Part shown: piece after piece, positions 9,115-17,727 of the stretch | How positions within the stretch are numbered: position 1 is the stretch's first letter | Layout of the letters: each line of letters opens with the position of its first letter | DNA from: Cyclobacterium marinum DSM 745 | Lineage (GTDB): Bacteria; Bacteroidota; Bacteroidia; Cytophagales; Cyclobacteriaceae | Assembly: GCF_000222485.1 (NCBI RefSeq) | Contig: NC_015914.1 | Span: forward strand, 930,001-994,000 | Direction: 5' to 3' | Length of the DNA stretch: 64,000 nt | Notes under the pieces: model-generated | What the model was told of the DNA's origin: nothing | The model's input: the letters and a program-made list of their open reading frames with translations, nothing else | Databases searched by the model: none | Translations under genes and position numbers: made by a program

Positions 9115-10320
9115 ATGGACCATATCGTTTTATTTGATGACCCCAAGAGTAGAGGCAACCTTTTGCCTTTTACATTTACCCGCCCTATTGCCGAAATAAG
9201 AATAGGCATTTTTAAAATCAGTGAAAAATGGCAAAACTCACTACATGCCAAAGACTTGGGTTTTGTGACTCAAAATTATTTACAAGCGAAATACCCCCCT
9301 TTAAACCAAAAGGCGCTTTATATTAACGGGGCTTTATGTCCTGATGAAGCCCTTTTGGACGCGATCAATGCCCTCAATGAAAATGAGGCTCTTTGGCAGA
9401 ACGATACTTTATTGGCTACATTTTTTGATAAACCTGAAGATTTCCACAACGACCACTTACCAACAAAAAAGAGCGTTGAATTTGAGGAGGACATAAGGTT
9501 ACTTAGCAGAAACTGGCAGATTTTCCTATGGAATGGGGATGAAATAAAAAAAGATTTCAGCCTTATAAGCAAACGGAGGGTTTCTTGGGGAACAGACGAC
9601 CCACATACTCACATGTACAATGAGCCCAGTATATTTATTGAAAAGGGAGCTAAAGTGCGAGCTGCAATTTTAAATGCCACCAATGGGCCAATTTATATTG
9701 GCAAAAACACAGAAGTATCTGAAGGCTCCATGATAAGAGGGCCATTTGCCTTATGTGAGGGTGCCATATTAAGTATGGGAGCTAAAATCCGTGAAAACAC
9801 TACGGTAGGCCCTTATTGTAAAGTCGGTGGAGAAGTTTCCAATACCGTTTTTTTTGGCCATAGCAATAAATCACATGATGGCTACATTGGAAACAGTGTG
9901 GTAGGAGAATGGTGCAATTTTGGTGCTAACACTGTGGTCTCCAACATGAAAAACAATTTAATGCCTGTTAAAGTTTGGGATTATACCAAAGGCGGGTATG
10001 GTGATACCGGCTTACAGTTTTGCGGATCGATGGTAGCTGATCACACCAAGCTAGGCATAGGGACGACCCTAAACACAGGTACGGTAATTGGGGTTGGGTC
10101 AAATGTATTTGGTGAGGGCTTTCCAAGAAAATTTGTTTCCTCATTTGCATGGGGTGATGGTTCTGTAGGTTTTAGTACATTCAAGCTTATGAAATTTGAA
10201 GAAACGGCTCAAAAAGTAATGGCTTTAAAGGGCAAAGAGTTTGATGAAAATGAAAGAGCTATATTGCAAAAAGTATTTGAGATAACCAGGCCTTATCGTA
10301 TTTGGGACAAAGAATTTTAA
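9115..10320 (+). CDS. GlmU-like putative sugar nucleotidyltransferase/acyltransferase
   Basis: Bacteroidota-type protein that probably supplies the GlmU function or a related sugar-nucleotide step. The 401 residues have an unusual N-terminal domain beginning MDHIVLFDDPKSRGNLLPFTFTRP rather than the canonical LAAGxGTRM loop. The C-terminal half (about 180-390) is a left-handed beta-helix made of hexapeptide repeats (IYIGKNTEVSEG, GPYCKVGGEV), with GANTVVSNM and GTVIGVGSNV. The layout matches the alternative GlmU family of this phylum, and substrate specificity is inference. The holB gene starts 11 bases after its stop, so the two are likely co-transcribed. Confidence 0.85.
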   Translation: MDHIVLFDDPKSRGNLLPFTFTRPIAEIRIGIFKISEKWQNSLHAKDLGFVTQNYLQAKYPPLNQKALYINGALCPDEALLDAINALNENEALWQNDTLLATFFDKPEDFHNDHLPTKKSVEFEEDIRLLSRNWQIFLWNGDEIKKDFSLISKRRVSWGTDDPHTHMYNEPSIFIEKGAKVRAAILNATNGPIYIGKNTEVSEGSMIRGPFALCEGAILSMGAKIRENTTVGPYCKVGGEVSNTVFFGHSNKSHDGYIGNSVVGEWCNFGANTVVSNMKNNLMPVKVWDYTKGGYGDTGLQFCGSMVADHTKLGIGTTLNTGTVIGVGSNVFGEGFPRKFVSSFAWGDGSVGFSTFKLMKFEETAQKVMALKGKEFDENERAILQKVFEITRPYRIWDKEF

Positions 10321-10330
10321 ACTAAAAAAC

Positions 10331-11452
10331 ATGCTTTTTTCATCCATACCCGGGCTTGAGGAAACGAAAGTCAAGCTTATCAATGCCATTCAAAATGACC
10401 ACCTGGCCCATGCGCTATTGTTTCATGGAAAAGAAGGGAGTCCAAGTTTACCTTTGGTTTTGGCTATGGCTACCTATATTAATTGTGCCAATCCAGCTGC
10501 CGATGATGCCTGTGGGAAATGCCCTTCCTGTGTCAAAATGGGGAAATTGGTTCATCCTGATTTAAATTTTGCTATGCCTCTCCCTGCAGCGGGGAAAAAG
10601 GATGATGAAGAAACTACAGATCTTCTTTCCTCTTGGAGAAACTTTGTACTAAAAAACCCTTATGGAAACCTTCAGGATTGGAATTATCATTTGGCAATCA
10701 ATAAACCATTAAGTATCACGAAAGGAGCAGCCAAGCAGATTGTTAAAACACTCTCTTTAAAATCTTTTGAGGGCGGATATAAAATGATGCTTATTTGGTC
10801 TCCGGAAACCATGCATGTTGCTGCAGCCAATGCACTCCTAAAGGTTTTAGAGGAGCCTCCGGAAAAAACGCTTTTCCTTATGATTACTCAGCAGCCGGAA
10901 AGTCTGTTGACAACCATACTTTCACGAACACAAAAGGTTCACGTAAGGAATTTTACAGACAATGAAATTCAGGACTACCTCGTTGAAAGCGGTTTGGCAA
11001 CTGCGGTAGCTGCGCAACAAATTGCGCCTCTTGCAGATGGAAACATGAGAGAAGCCATGCTGCTATCCCAAAATACTGAAGACAAAAACACAATGATTTT
11101 CAGAGATTGGCTAAGGGACTGTTATTCTGTTAAAATTCAGGAGTTAGTGAATTTTTCAGAACAAATTACAAGATTTTCAAAGGAAGGACAACGATCTTTA
11201 TTATTAACAGGGATCAATGTAATTAGGGAGTCTTTATTAAATAAAGCCCAGCTAGCAGAGTTAATGCGTACAACTGATGAGGATAGAGAATTTATTATCA
11301 AATTCAGCAATTCCGTCCTAAACGAGGAAAAATTGACCAAAATATACACAGCCTTAAACGAAGCGCATTACCACATAGAAAGAAATGTGAACCCTAAAAT
11401 TTTATTTTTGGATTTAGGGTTTAATTTGGCGCGAATAATTAAAGCAGCCTGA
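10331..11452 (+). CDS. holB: DNA polymerase III subunit delta'
   Basis: Clamp-loader subunit of the replicative polymerase. The 373 residues show the AAA+-like delta' fold: the N-terminal LFSSIPGLEETKVKLINAI and HALLFHGKEGSPS, where the P-loop is degenerate as expected for a non-ATPase subunit. The zinc module follows (CANPAADDACGKCPSC), then NALLKVLEEPPEKTLFLM and the sensor LLTTILSRTQKV. The C-terminal oligomerisation domain is present. It directly follows the GlmU-like gene (10-base gap). No terminator separates it from the rimB-like gene 56 bases later. Confidence 0.93.
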   Translation: MLFSSIPGLEETKVKLINAIQNDHLAHALLFHGKEGSPSLPLVLAMATYINCANPAADDACGKCPSCVKMGKLVHPDLNFAMPLPAAGKKDDEETTDLLSSWRNFVLKNPYGNLQDWNYHLAINKPLSITKGAAKQIVKTLSLKSFEGGYKMMLIWSPETMHVAAANALLKVLEEPPEKTLFLMITQQPESLLTTILSRTQKVHVRNFTDNEIQDYLVESGLATAVAAQQIAPLADGNMREAMLLSQNTEDKNTMIFRDWLRDCYSVKIQELVNFSEQITRFSKEGQRSLLLTGINVIRESLLNKAQLAELMRTTDEDREFIIKFSNSVLNEEKLTKIYTALNEAHYHIERNVNPKILFLDLGFNLARIIKAA

Positions 11453-11508
11453 TGCAATAATTACGCTTCCAGCATGACTATTGTTCAAGTAAAGCTTAAC
11501 TTTGAGTC

Positions 11509-11937
11509 ATGGAAAAAACGATTATCGGAAGGAAAGAAAAAATCGACCTACCTGAATGGAATATTATTGCAATCAACGCAAAAATTGATACCGGGGCCTA
11601 CAATTGTTCTATTCATGCCACTTCCGTGAAAGAGGTGATTAAAGATAATAGGAAAGAGCTGGAGGTAATTCTTTTGGATCCTGAAGACGAAAGGTATACC
11701 GGAAAAACAATTAACATTAATAACTACAAAATAAAAAAGGTAAAAAACTCCTTTGGCCAAATTGAAAAGCGTTTTTTAATCAAAACGATGATGACACTTG
11801 GAGGGCAACAGTTCAAGGCCGGTTTTACGCTTTCTGATCGGGGCAAAATGAAAAACAACGTGTTATTAGGTCGAAAAATACTTGCAGGGAGATTTTTAGT
11901 AGATGTTGAAAAGGTAAACCTTACAAAAGCAGAATGA
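11509..11937 (+). CDS. RimB-like retropepsin-type putative protease (RimK-associated)
   Basis: Small aspartyl-protease-like protein of the family annotated as ATP-dependent zinc protease or RimB, whose members in pseudomonads act with RimK on glutamate tails of ribosomal protein S6. The 142 residues carry the retropepsin-type active-site motif [12 protein letters not shown] (about residues 23-34) and the conserved terminal segment [18 protein letters not shown]. Its stop overlaps the rimK start by four bases (ATGA), indicating translational coupling, which supports a shared role. The substrate is inferred from the family and from context. Confidence 0.85.
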   Translation: MEKTIIGRKEKIDLPEWNIIAINAKIDTGAYNCSIHATSVKEVIKDNRKELEVILLDPEDERYTGKTININNYKIKKVKNSFGQIEKRFLIKTMMTLGGQQFKAGFTLSDRGKMKNNVLLGRKILAGRFLVDVEKVNLTKAE

Positions 11938-12842
11938 AAATAGCCGTATTATCTCGAAACCCACAATTGTACTCTACTAGAAGGCTCATACAAGCCATTC
12001 AGGAGGCCAACCATGAAGCCTTGGTCATCGATCATTCTGCTTGTGACTTGGTAATTGAACAAAAAGGCCCACACATTATATATAAAGGAGAAAAGCTCAC
12101 CGGAATTGATGCGATTATCCCACGAATAGGAGCCTCAGTCACTTTTTATGGGACTGCAGTAGTCAGACAATTTGAACTGATGGACGTGTTTTCTGTGGTA
12201 GCTTCTCAGGCAATTGTACGCAGCAGAGATAAATTAAGGTCATTGCAGATTCTTTCACGAGAAGGTTTAGGCATGCCAAAGACAGCATTCACTAATTTCT
12301 CAAAAGGGGGAGAAAAGCAAATTGTGGAAATGGTAGGCGGTGCCCCATTAATCATCAAGTTACTGGAAGGTACTCAAGGTTTGGGTGTGGTTTTAGCTGA
12401 AACTAGAAAAGCTGGTCAATCTGTAATTGAGGCATTTCACGGGCTAAAAGCGCGTATCATCGTACAAGAATTTATAAAAGAAGCCAAAGGCGCAGACATT
12501 CGGGCATTTGTTGTGAACAACAAAGTGGTTGGAGCCATGAAAAGGCAAGGTGCTGAGGGAGAGTTTCGTTCTAACCTTCATCGAGGAGGGAAAGCTGAGG
12601 TGATCAAACTTTCGCGGGCAGAAAAATCCGCTGCGCTAAATGCCGCTAAGGCCTTGGGCCTATCTGTTGCCGGAGTAGACCTTTTACAGTCAGACAGAGG
12701 ACCTTTGATTTTAGAGGTTAATAGTTCTCCCGGCCTAGAAGGTATAGAAAAAGCCACAGGTTTGGACATCGCCGGAAATATCGTGTCATTTATAGAAAGT
12801 GCTGTTCAAAAAAAACAAATAAAAAGGAAATCGGATTCGTAA
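11934..12842 (+). CDS. rimK: RimK-type ATP-grasp alpha-L-glutamate ligase
   Basis: ATP-dependent ligase that adds glutamate residues to the C-terminus of ribosomal protein S6, or to another acceptor. The 302 residues match RimK along their length: the start [18 protein letters not shown], the ATP-grasp lid and phosphate loop around GTQGLGV, the Mg-binding ILEVNSSPG near residue 264, and the conserved RSNLHRGG. It overlaps the rimB-like gene by four bases, and its stop shares a base with the hemC start (TAATG). So rimB-like, rimK and hemC are translationally coupled, which links ribosome modification to tetrapyrrole synthesis without an obvious reason. Confidence 0.95.
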   Translation: MKIAVLSRNPQLYSTRRLIQAIQEANHEALVIDHSACDLVIEQKGPHIIYKGEKLTGIDAIIPRIGASVTFYGTAVVRQFELMDVFSVVASQAIVRSRDKLRSLQILSREGLGMPKTAFTNFSKGGEKQIVEMVGGAPLIIKLLEGTQGLGVVLAETRKAGQSVIEAFHGLKARIIVQEFIKEAKGADIRAFVVNNKVVGAMKRQGAEGEFRSNLHRGGKAEVIKLSRAEKSAALNAAKALGLSVAGVDLLQSDRGPLILEVNSSPGLEGIEKATGLDIAGNIVSFIESAVQKKQIKRKSDS

Positions 12843-13780
12843 TGAAATCAATTAGAATAGGTACTAGAGGAAGTAAATTGGCTTTGTACCAGGCCAATTA
12901 TGTTGCAGATTTATTGAACAAGAGTGGCATCAATACCACCATCGTTACAATAGAAACCAAAGGAGATAAAGTGCTGGATGTTTCCATTTCAAAAATCGGC
13001 AGCAAAGGTGTTTTCACAGAAGAACTGGAGACCAAATTAGCAGTTGGTGAAATTGACATTGCAGTACACAGTGCAAAAGATCTGCCTTCACGTTTACCTG
13101 AAGGATTTGAAACCATAGCTTTTACTGAAAGAGAAAAAGTAAATGATATCATCATCAGTCATAAAGATGATTTCCCTGATCTAAACGACCCTAGCAAACC
13201 TATAGTCTTGGGCACCTCCGCTACAAGAAGGGTGGCAACACTAAAATATTTTTACCCGCATATCAAAACCGTGGATGTTAGAGGCAACCTCCAAACAAGG
13301 GTCAGCAAAATGGAAAATGGCCTTTGTGATGGCTTGCTATTGGCCTATGCAGGTGTACACAGAATGGGTTACGACCAGCTGATCAAAAAAGAATTGCCCC
13401 TTTCAGAATTTATTCCGGCAGTAGGTCAGGGCAGTATAGGGGTAGAAATTCATTCAGGCATGGATCCTGATCTGAAAAAACTTTTAAAAGCTGCTATCAA
13501 TCACCCCAAATCGGCGGCTTGCCTCACAGCAGAAAGGAGTTTTTTAAGTGTCCTAGAAGGAGGTTGTAGTATTCCGGCTTTTGCCCTTGCCCATTGGGAA
13601 GGGGATCGATTAATTCTTGAAGGAGGACTCATGCAAATTGATGGCAAAGAAAGACTCTTTTCTTCCCATAGTAGTACAGAAGCGGAAGCAAGTTTACTAG
13701 GCAAGAAACTAGCTGAGGACATCAAATCTCAAGGAGGAGACCTACTTTTAAAGGAAATTAAGCAAAGACTAAATGGCTAA
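12842..13780 (+). CDS. hemC: Hydroxymethylbilane synthase (porphobilinogen deaminase)
   Basis: Condenses four porphobilinogens into hydroxymethylbilane in haem and sirohaem synthesis. The 312 residues contain IRIGTRGSKLALYQA at the N-terminus, the catalytic aspartate D80 in HSAKDLP, the basic substrate segment GTSATRRVATL, and cysteine C242 in the GGCSIPAFA loop, which carries the dipyrromethane cofactor. No other haem gene is adjacent. The start overlaps the rimK stop by one base, and its end overlaps the next gene by eight bases. Intact and of normal length. Confidence 0.97.
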   Translation: MKSIRIGTRGSKLALYQANYVADLLNKSGINTTIVTIETKGDKVLDVSISKIGSKGVFTEELETKLAVGEIDIAVHSAKDLPSRLPEGFETIAFTEREKVNDIIISHKDDFPDLNDPSKPIVLGTSATRRVATLKYFYPHIKTVDVRGNLQTRVSKMENGLCDGLLLAYAGVHRMGYDQLIKKELPLSEFIPAVGQGSIGVEIHSGMDPDLKKLLKAAINHPKSAACLTAERSFLSVLEGGCSIPAFALAHWEGDRLILEGGLMQIDGKERLFSSHSSTEAEASLLGKKLAEDIKSQGGDLLLKEIKQRLNG

Positions 13781-14624
13781 GATTTCAATATTAAGAATGA
13801 TTGCAGGAATTTTGACAATTATATCAGTAGCTTCCTGCGCTAGTGAAAAAGACTATCTCATCACGATTGACACAGAATATGGTAAAATGTATGCCATATT
13901 GTACGATGAAACTCCGGTACACAAGGAAAATTTCATAGCCCTAGCTGAAGCCGGAAGATACGACTCCACCACCTTTTATAGAATCATTGAAGATTTTATG
14001 ATTCAAGGCGGTGATGTCTTTAATAAAGAAAACCTGGACCAAGAAGACTGGTATACCCTGCCGGCGGAATTTAACGAAGACTTGATTCATGAGAAGGGTA
14101 GCATAGCAGCAGCCAGACAAGGGAATCAAATCAATCCTGAAATGAGATCCAGTGGATGCCAGTTCTATATAGTAGAGGGAAAAGTATATGAAGAACCTGA
14201 ATTGACGACGGATTTAAGGAAACTACAACAAGCTTTCGCTCAATACCTTCAACTTGAGACCAATTTAGAGCTGAGAGAAAAATATGCAGAATTATACAAA
14301 AAAGGAGAATATGACAGTATTAATTCATTAATGCTTTCCAATAAAGTAGTGTTGGAAAAATTTTTTAACTTAAATTTGGGATTGGACAAAAGAAAAAATC
14401 AAGTTCAAGCCTATACCACAGTGGGAGGCACCCCACATTTGGATGATACTTATACGGTATTTGGTAAGGTAATTAAAGGTATTGATGTTCTGGATGAAAT
14501 TGCTTCTTTGGAGACAGGGAGTAATGATTTACCTATTACACCAGTTTACATGAAAGTAAATGTCGAATATATCTCAAAAAAGAAAATAGCAAAAGAATAT
14601 GGATATCAATATCCTCAAAAGTAA
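13773..14624 (+). CDS. Cyclophilin-type peptidyl-prolyl isomerase lipoprotein with internal insertion
   Basis: Predicted periplasmic or surface lipoprotein that speeds proline isomerisation during folding. The N-terminus has a signal segment ending in a lipobox (SVASC, Cys at about residue 22). The cyclophilin fold is split: residues 28-140 carry ITIDTEYGKMYAILYDETP, FYRIIEDFMIQGGD and SSGCQFYIV, and the C-terminal part carries the DDTYTVFGKVIKGIDVLDEI strand. Between them is a helical, charged insertion of about 70 residues (140-210). The gene overlaps hemC by eight bases and the RmlD-like gene by 26 bases, so it sits inside one compact operon. Confidence 0.88.
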   Translation: MAKISILRMIAGILTIISVASCASEKDYLITIDTEYGKMYAILYDETPVHKENFIALAEAGRYDSTTFYRIIEDFMIQGGDVFNKENLDQEDWYTLPAEFNEDLIHEKGSIAAARQGNQINPEMRSSGCQFYIVEGKVYEEPELTTDLRKLQQAFAQYLQLETNLELREKYAELYKKGEYDSINSLMLSNKVVLEKFFNLNLGLDKRKNQVQAYTTVGGTPHLDDTYTVFGKVIKGIDVLDEIASLETGSNDLPITPVYMKVNVEYISKKKIAKEYGYQYPQK

Positions 14625-15546
14625 AAAACCGAAAATACTAATTACCGGAGCGAATGGCTTATTAGGGCAGAAAATCATAAAAGAAATACTTATTGAAGGT
14701 AAATATGAAGCCATAGCTACAGGAAGAGGAAGCTGTCGCCTTCCCACCGAATGGAGAGGTTACGTATATGAAGAGATGGACATCACCAAACCCTCAGAGG
14801 TATTGGCTATCTTCAAAGCTTATGCTCCCCAATACGTTATTCACGCCGCCTCAATGACAGACGTGGACAGGTGTGAAGTAAACCGCCACACTTGCTTTGA
14901 ACAAAATGTAACGGCCACTTTAAACATCATGAAAGGATGTGAGCTGGTCAAGTCTCATCTTATATTTATATCTACAGATTTTATTTTTGATGGAAAAAAT
15001 GGCCCTTATGATGAGCTGGCTAAACCAAATCCACTCAACTATTACGGTAAAACCAAAATTGAAACAGAAATTGCCGTTCAAAAATACAAGCACAATTGGA
15101 CCATTGTCAGAACCAATTTAGTGTATGGAATTGCACACGACATGTCTCGCTCGAATATCGTACTATGGGTTAAAAAAGGCCTCGAACAGAATAAGGAACT
15201 TAGCTTGGTAGATGACCAATTCAGAACCCCCACCTTGGCAGAGGACCTGGCAAAGGGCTGCTTACTTATTGTAGAAAAGAATGCAACCGGAATCTATAAT
15301 ATTTCCGGTGATGAGCTACTTAGCCCCTACGATATGGCCATGCTCACCGTCAAATTTTTTGAATTGGACCCAAAAGGAATTAAGAAAACCGACTCAAGTG
15401 TTTTTTCACAGGTGGCCAGCAGGCCTTTGAGAACAGGCCTTGATATATCCAAGGCTAAAAATATTCTGAATTTCAAGCCCAAAACTTTTGAAGAAGGGAT
15501 TGAAATTATGGCAAAACAAATTAAATTAGCTAATTATAAAATATAA
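14599..15546 (+). CDS. RmlD-like NAD(P)-dependent sugar reductase (extended SDR)
   Basis: Extended short-chain dehydrogenase of the dTDP-4-dehydrorhamnose reductase family. The 315 residues have the Rossmann motif TGANGLLG (residues 17-24), the conserved HAASMTDVDRCE, the STDFIFDG segment and the active-site YYGKTK. No other dTDP-rhamnose gene is nearby, so the true substrate is uncertain and it may be a generic sugar-nucleotide reductase. The start at 14599 lies inside the preceding isomerase gene (26-base overlap). It is the only start codon before the Rossmann motif, so the overlap is real rather than a start-choice error. Confidence 0.85.
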   Translation: MDINILKSKKPKILITGANGLLGQKIIKEILIEGKYEAIATGRGSCRLPTEWRGYVYEEMDITKPSEVLAIFKAYAPQYVIHAASMTDVDRCEVNRHTCFEQNVTATLNIMKGCELVKSHLIFISTDFIFDGKNGPYDELAKPNPLNYYGKTKIETEIAVQKYKHNWTIVRTNLVYGIAHDMSRSNIVLWVKKGLEQNKELSLVDDQFRTPTLAEDLAKGCLLIVEKNATGIYNISGDELLSPYDMAMLTVKFFELDPKGIKKTDSSVFSQVASRPLRTGLDISKAKNILNFKPKTFEEGIEIMAKQIKLANYKI

Positions 15547-15587
15547 ATATTTTTTTATTTTGAAATCCATTCAACTCACCCAACAAT

Positions 15588-16979
15588 ATGCAAAAATCTA
15601 GTAAAACGCCCTCTCGAGGACAATGGGGCTCTTCATTTGGTTTTATCATGGCTGCAGGCGGATCGGCAGTTGGACTAGGTAACATATGGAGATTTCCTTA
15701 TATCACAGGCCAAAATGGTGGAGGGGCATTCGTCTTTGTCTATTTAATATGTGTGCTTTTGGTGGGATTACCATTGCTTCTAAACGAGGTAGCATTGGGG
15801 AGAAAATCCGGTAAGAACCCTGTGGGTGCGATTAAGGAAACAGGTGGAAGTAGATTCTGGCAATCCTCCGGCGTTTTATGTGTGGTAGTTTGCTTTGCCG
15901 TTCTCAGTTATTATTCTGTAATCGCAGGATGGACCATAGGCTATATCTTCACTGAACTTATCAACATACCCATTGACTTTGAGGTATTTATTCAAACCCC
16001 TCATTATGTTATCCCACTTTGCATGTTATTCATTCTTATGACCGTAATTGTGGTTCTGGGTGGCATATCCGGTGGTATAGAAAAAGCTGCAAAGTTTTTG
16101 ATGCCTCTTTTATTTATCATTATTATTCTCATTGCAGCAAGGGCAGTAACATTACCGGGTGCAACAAAAGGAATTGAGTATTACTTATCTCCGGATTTCA
16201 GTAAAATAAACGGAAAGGTGATATTATCCGCACTTGGCCAAGCATTTTTTAGCTTATCCGTAGGCTGGGGATTAATGATTACTTTCGGTTCTTACCTGCC
16301 AAAAGACAATAACATCATCAAATCCTCTGCTTGGATTGCGGGAATGGACAGTACGGTAGCCCTGATGGGAGGTCTAATGATATTCCCCGCCTTATTTGCT
16401 TTATTGCCAGGGGTTAGCCCTGATGAAGGCCCTGCACTGGTCTTCAATGTACTACCGAGGGTTTTCGACCAGATCGAGCCATTTGGTAATATCATTGGTG
16501 GCATGTTTTTCTTGCTTTTATTGGTAGCTGCATTGACTTCTAGTATATCCATGTTGGAGGTACCTGTTGCTTACTTTATTGATGAAAGAAAGTGGTCCCG
16601 AAAAAGAGCGGCTTGGACTTTAGGAATTGGTGCCATGTTTTTAAGTATCCCATCCTCATTAACAGCGGTCAAAGGAAATTTTTTTAATGTCATGCACATT
16701 AGTTTCTTCGGTAGAGACATAGTAGGCTTTTTTGACCTTATGGACTTCTTCTTTGGAACATTGGCCATTGTGATCATCTGCTTGATGTTAAGTCTCTACT
16801 CAGGCTGGGTGAAAAACATTAAAACTTTTGCTGCTGAACTTGCTTTGGGTACAACTTCTTTTGAAGGACTTCCTCAAAAGGCTTGGATATTTTTTATCAG
16901 GTGGGTTTGTCCCATTGTCATCATATTGGTAATACTCAATATGGTAGGTGTGTTTGGAGAACCGGGAAGCGGCGGATAA
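15588..16979 (+). CDS. Sodium-dependent transporter, SNF/NSS family
   Basis: Sodium-coupled symporter of the neurotransmitter:sodium symporter family, which typically imports amino acids. The 463 residues begin with WGSSFGFIMAAGGSAVGLGNIWRFPY, the signature of helix 1 with its unwound Na+/substrate site, and have about 11-12 hydrophobic helices. The conserved GG(G)AFVFVYL follows in helix 2. Bacterial members often have 11 helices, which fits the length. It follows the RmlD-like gene by 41 bases and is ended by a strong bidirectional terminator. Substrate cannot be told from sequence. Confidence 0.93.
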   Translation: MQKSSKTPSRGQWGSSFGFIMAAGGSAVGLGNIWRFPYITGQNGGGAFVFVYLICVLLVGLPLLLNEVALGRKSGKNPVGAIKETGGSRFWQSSGVLCVVVCFAVLSYYSVIAGWTIGYIFTELINIPIDFEVFIQTPHYVIPLCMLFILMTVIVVLGGISGGIEKAAKFLMPLLFIIIILIAARAVTLPGATKGIEYYLSPDFSKINGKVILSALGQAFFSLSVGWGLMITFGSYLPKDNNIIKSSAWIAGMDSTVALMGGLMIFPALFALLPGVSPDEGPALVFNVLPRVFDQIEPFGNIIGGMFFLLLLVAALTSSISMLEVPVAYFIDERKWSRKRAAWTLGIGAMFLSIPSSLTAVKGNFFNVMHISFFGRDIVGFFDLMDFFFGTLAIVIICLMLSLYSGWVKNIKTFAAELALGTTSFEGLPQKAWIFFIRWVCPIVIILVILNMVGVFGEPGSGG

Positions 16980-17110
16980 CTAAACACCATCCTAAAGCAT
17001 AAAAGAAATTAAAGGTGGTTTAACCCATTCAATAGCACAAATGATTACCAAGTTGATAGACTGACTTACCATTCGCTATAAGATCAACCCAGATAATTAT
17101 TTTCAAAACA

Positions 17111-17141
17111 AAAAAAGGCAATCGTTCTGATTGCCTTTTTT
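17111..17141. terminator. Bidirectional intrinsic terminator
   Basis: A perfect 13-bp stem, AAAAAAGGCAATC at 17111-17123 and its complement at 17129-17141, with loop GTTCT. The A-run and T-run on either side allow it to end both the SNF transporter transcript (+) and the bactofilin transcript (-). Confidence 0.9.
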
Positions 17142-17162
17142 TGTTTTTCTTTTGTTGAAATT

Positions 17163-17723
17163 TTACCAGGTTCTAGGCAGGTCTTTATTACTATCATCTA
17201 TCCCTGAGGAAGAAGTATCAGTATAGGTTCTCACTTGGGTTTTTGCAATTGGTTTTACAGGCACTTCTTTTTTCTTTTCAGCCTTTTCGTCAAGCATTGA
17301 GTAAAGCTCTTCTCTGCTCACTGAATTTATTTTGCTGGATTTGGAAGCTTCTTCTACTTCTTTTGCATCCACCACCTGTACACCGCTATTGATTTGGGCA
17401 CCTTTGTGAATATGAATAGAGCTGGTTGTGATATTTCCAGACACCTTGGCATTTGAATAAATGGTTGTATCCCCTTTGATGTATAGGTCTCCCACTACCT
17501 CTCCGTTGATACTTATTTCTTCAGCAATGATATCTCCGGTAATGGAAGCTTTTTCTCCAACCACCACTTTTTTATCTGTTCGAATACTGCCTACGAGTAT
17601 TCCATCTGCTCTGATGTCGCTTTTGGAAATAATATCACCTGTAAGTTCAAATCCCATTGAAAGGACAGTCACTTTACCTACATTGGCTTCTTTATTCTGT
17701 TGCTTGTTGGATCCAAATTTCAT
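17163..17723 (-). CDS. Bactofilin (second copy), partner of actin-like protein
   Basis: Polymer-forming cytoskeletal protein expected to lie under the inner membrane. The 186 residues have a bactofilin beta-helix domain at about residues 17-120, visible as repeated strands (LTGDIISKSDI, GSIRTDKKVVVGEKASITGDI, GNITTSSIHIHKG). A charged, probably disordered tail of about 65 residues follows, including SVSREELYSMLDEKAEKKK and ending in PRTW. This tail is absent from the bactofilin at 2250. The gene begins four bases after the actin-like gene on the same strand, so the two proteins are almost certainly co-produced. A joint filament system is inference. Confidence 0.92.
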   Translation of the reverse strand: MKFGSNKQQNKEANVGKVTVLSMGFELTGDIISKSDIRADGILVGSIRTDKKVVVGEKASITGDIIAEEISINGEVVGDLYIKGDTTIYSNAKVSGNITTSSIHIHKGAQINSGVQVVDAKEVEEASKSSKINSVSREELYSMLDEKAEKKKEVPVKPIAKTQVRTYTDTSSSGIDDSNKDLPRTW

Positions 17724-17727
17724 ATTA

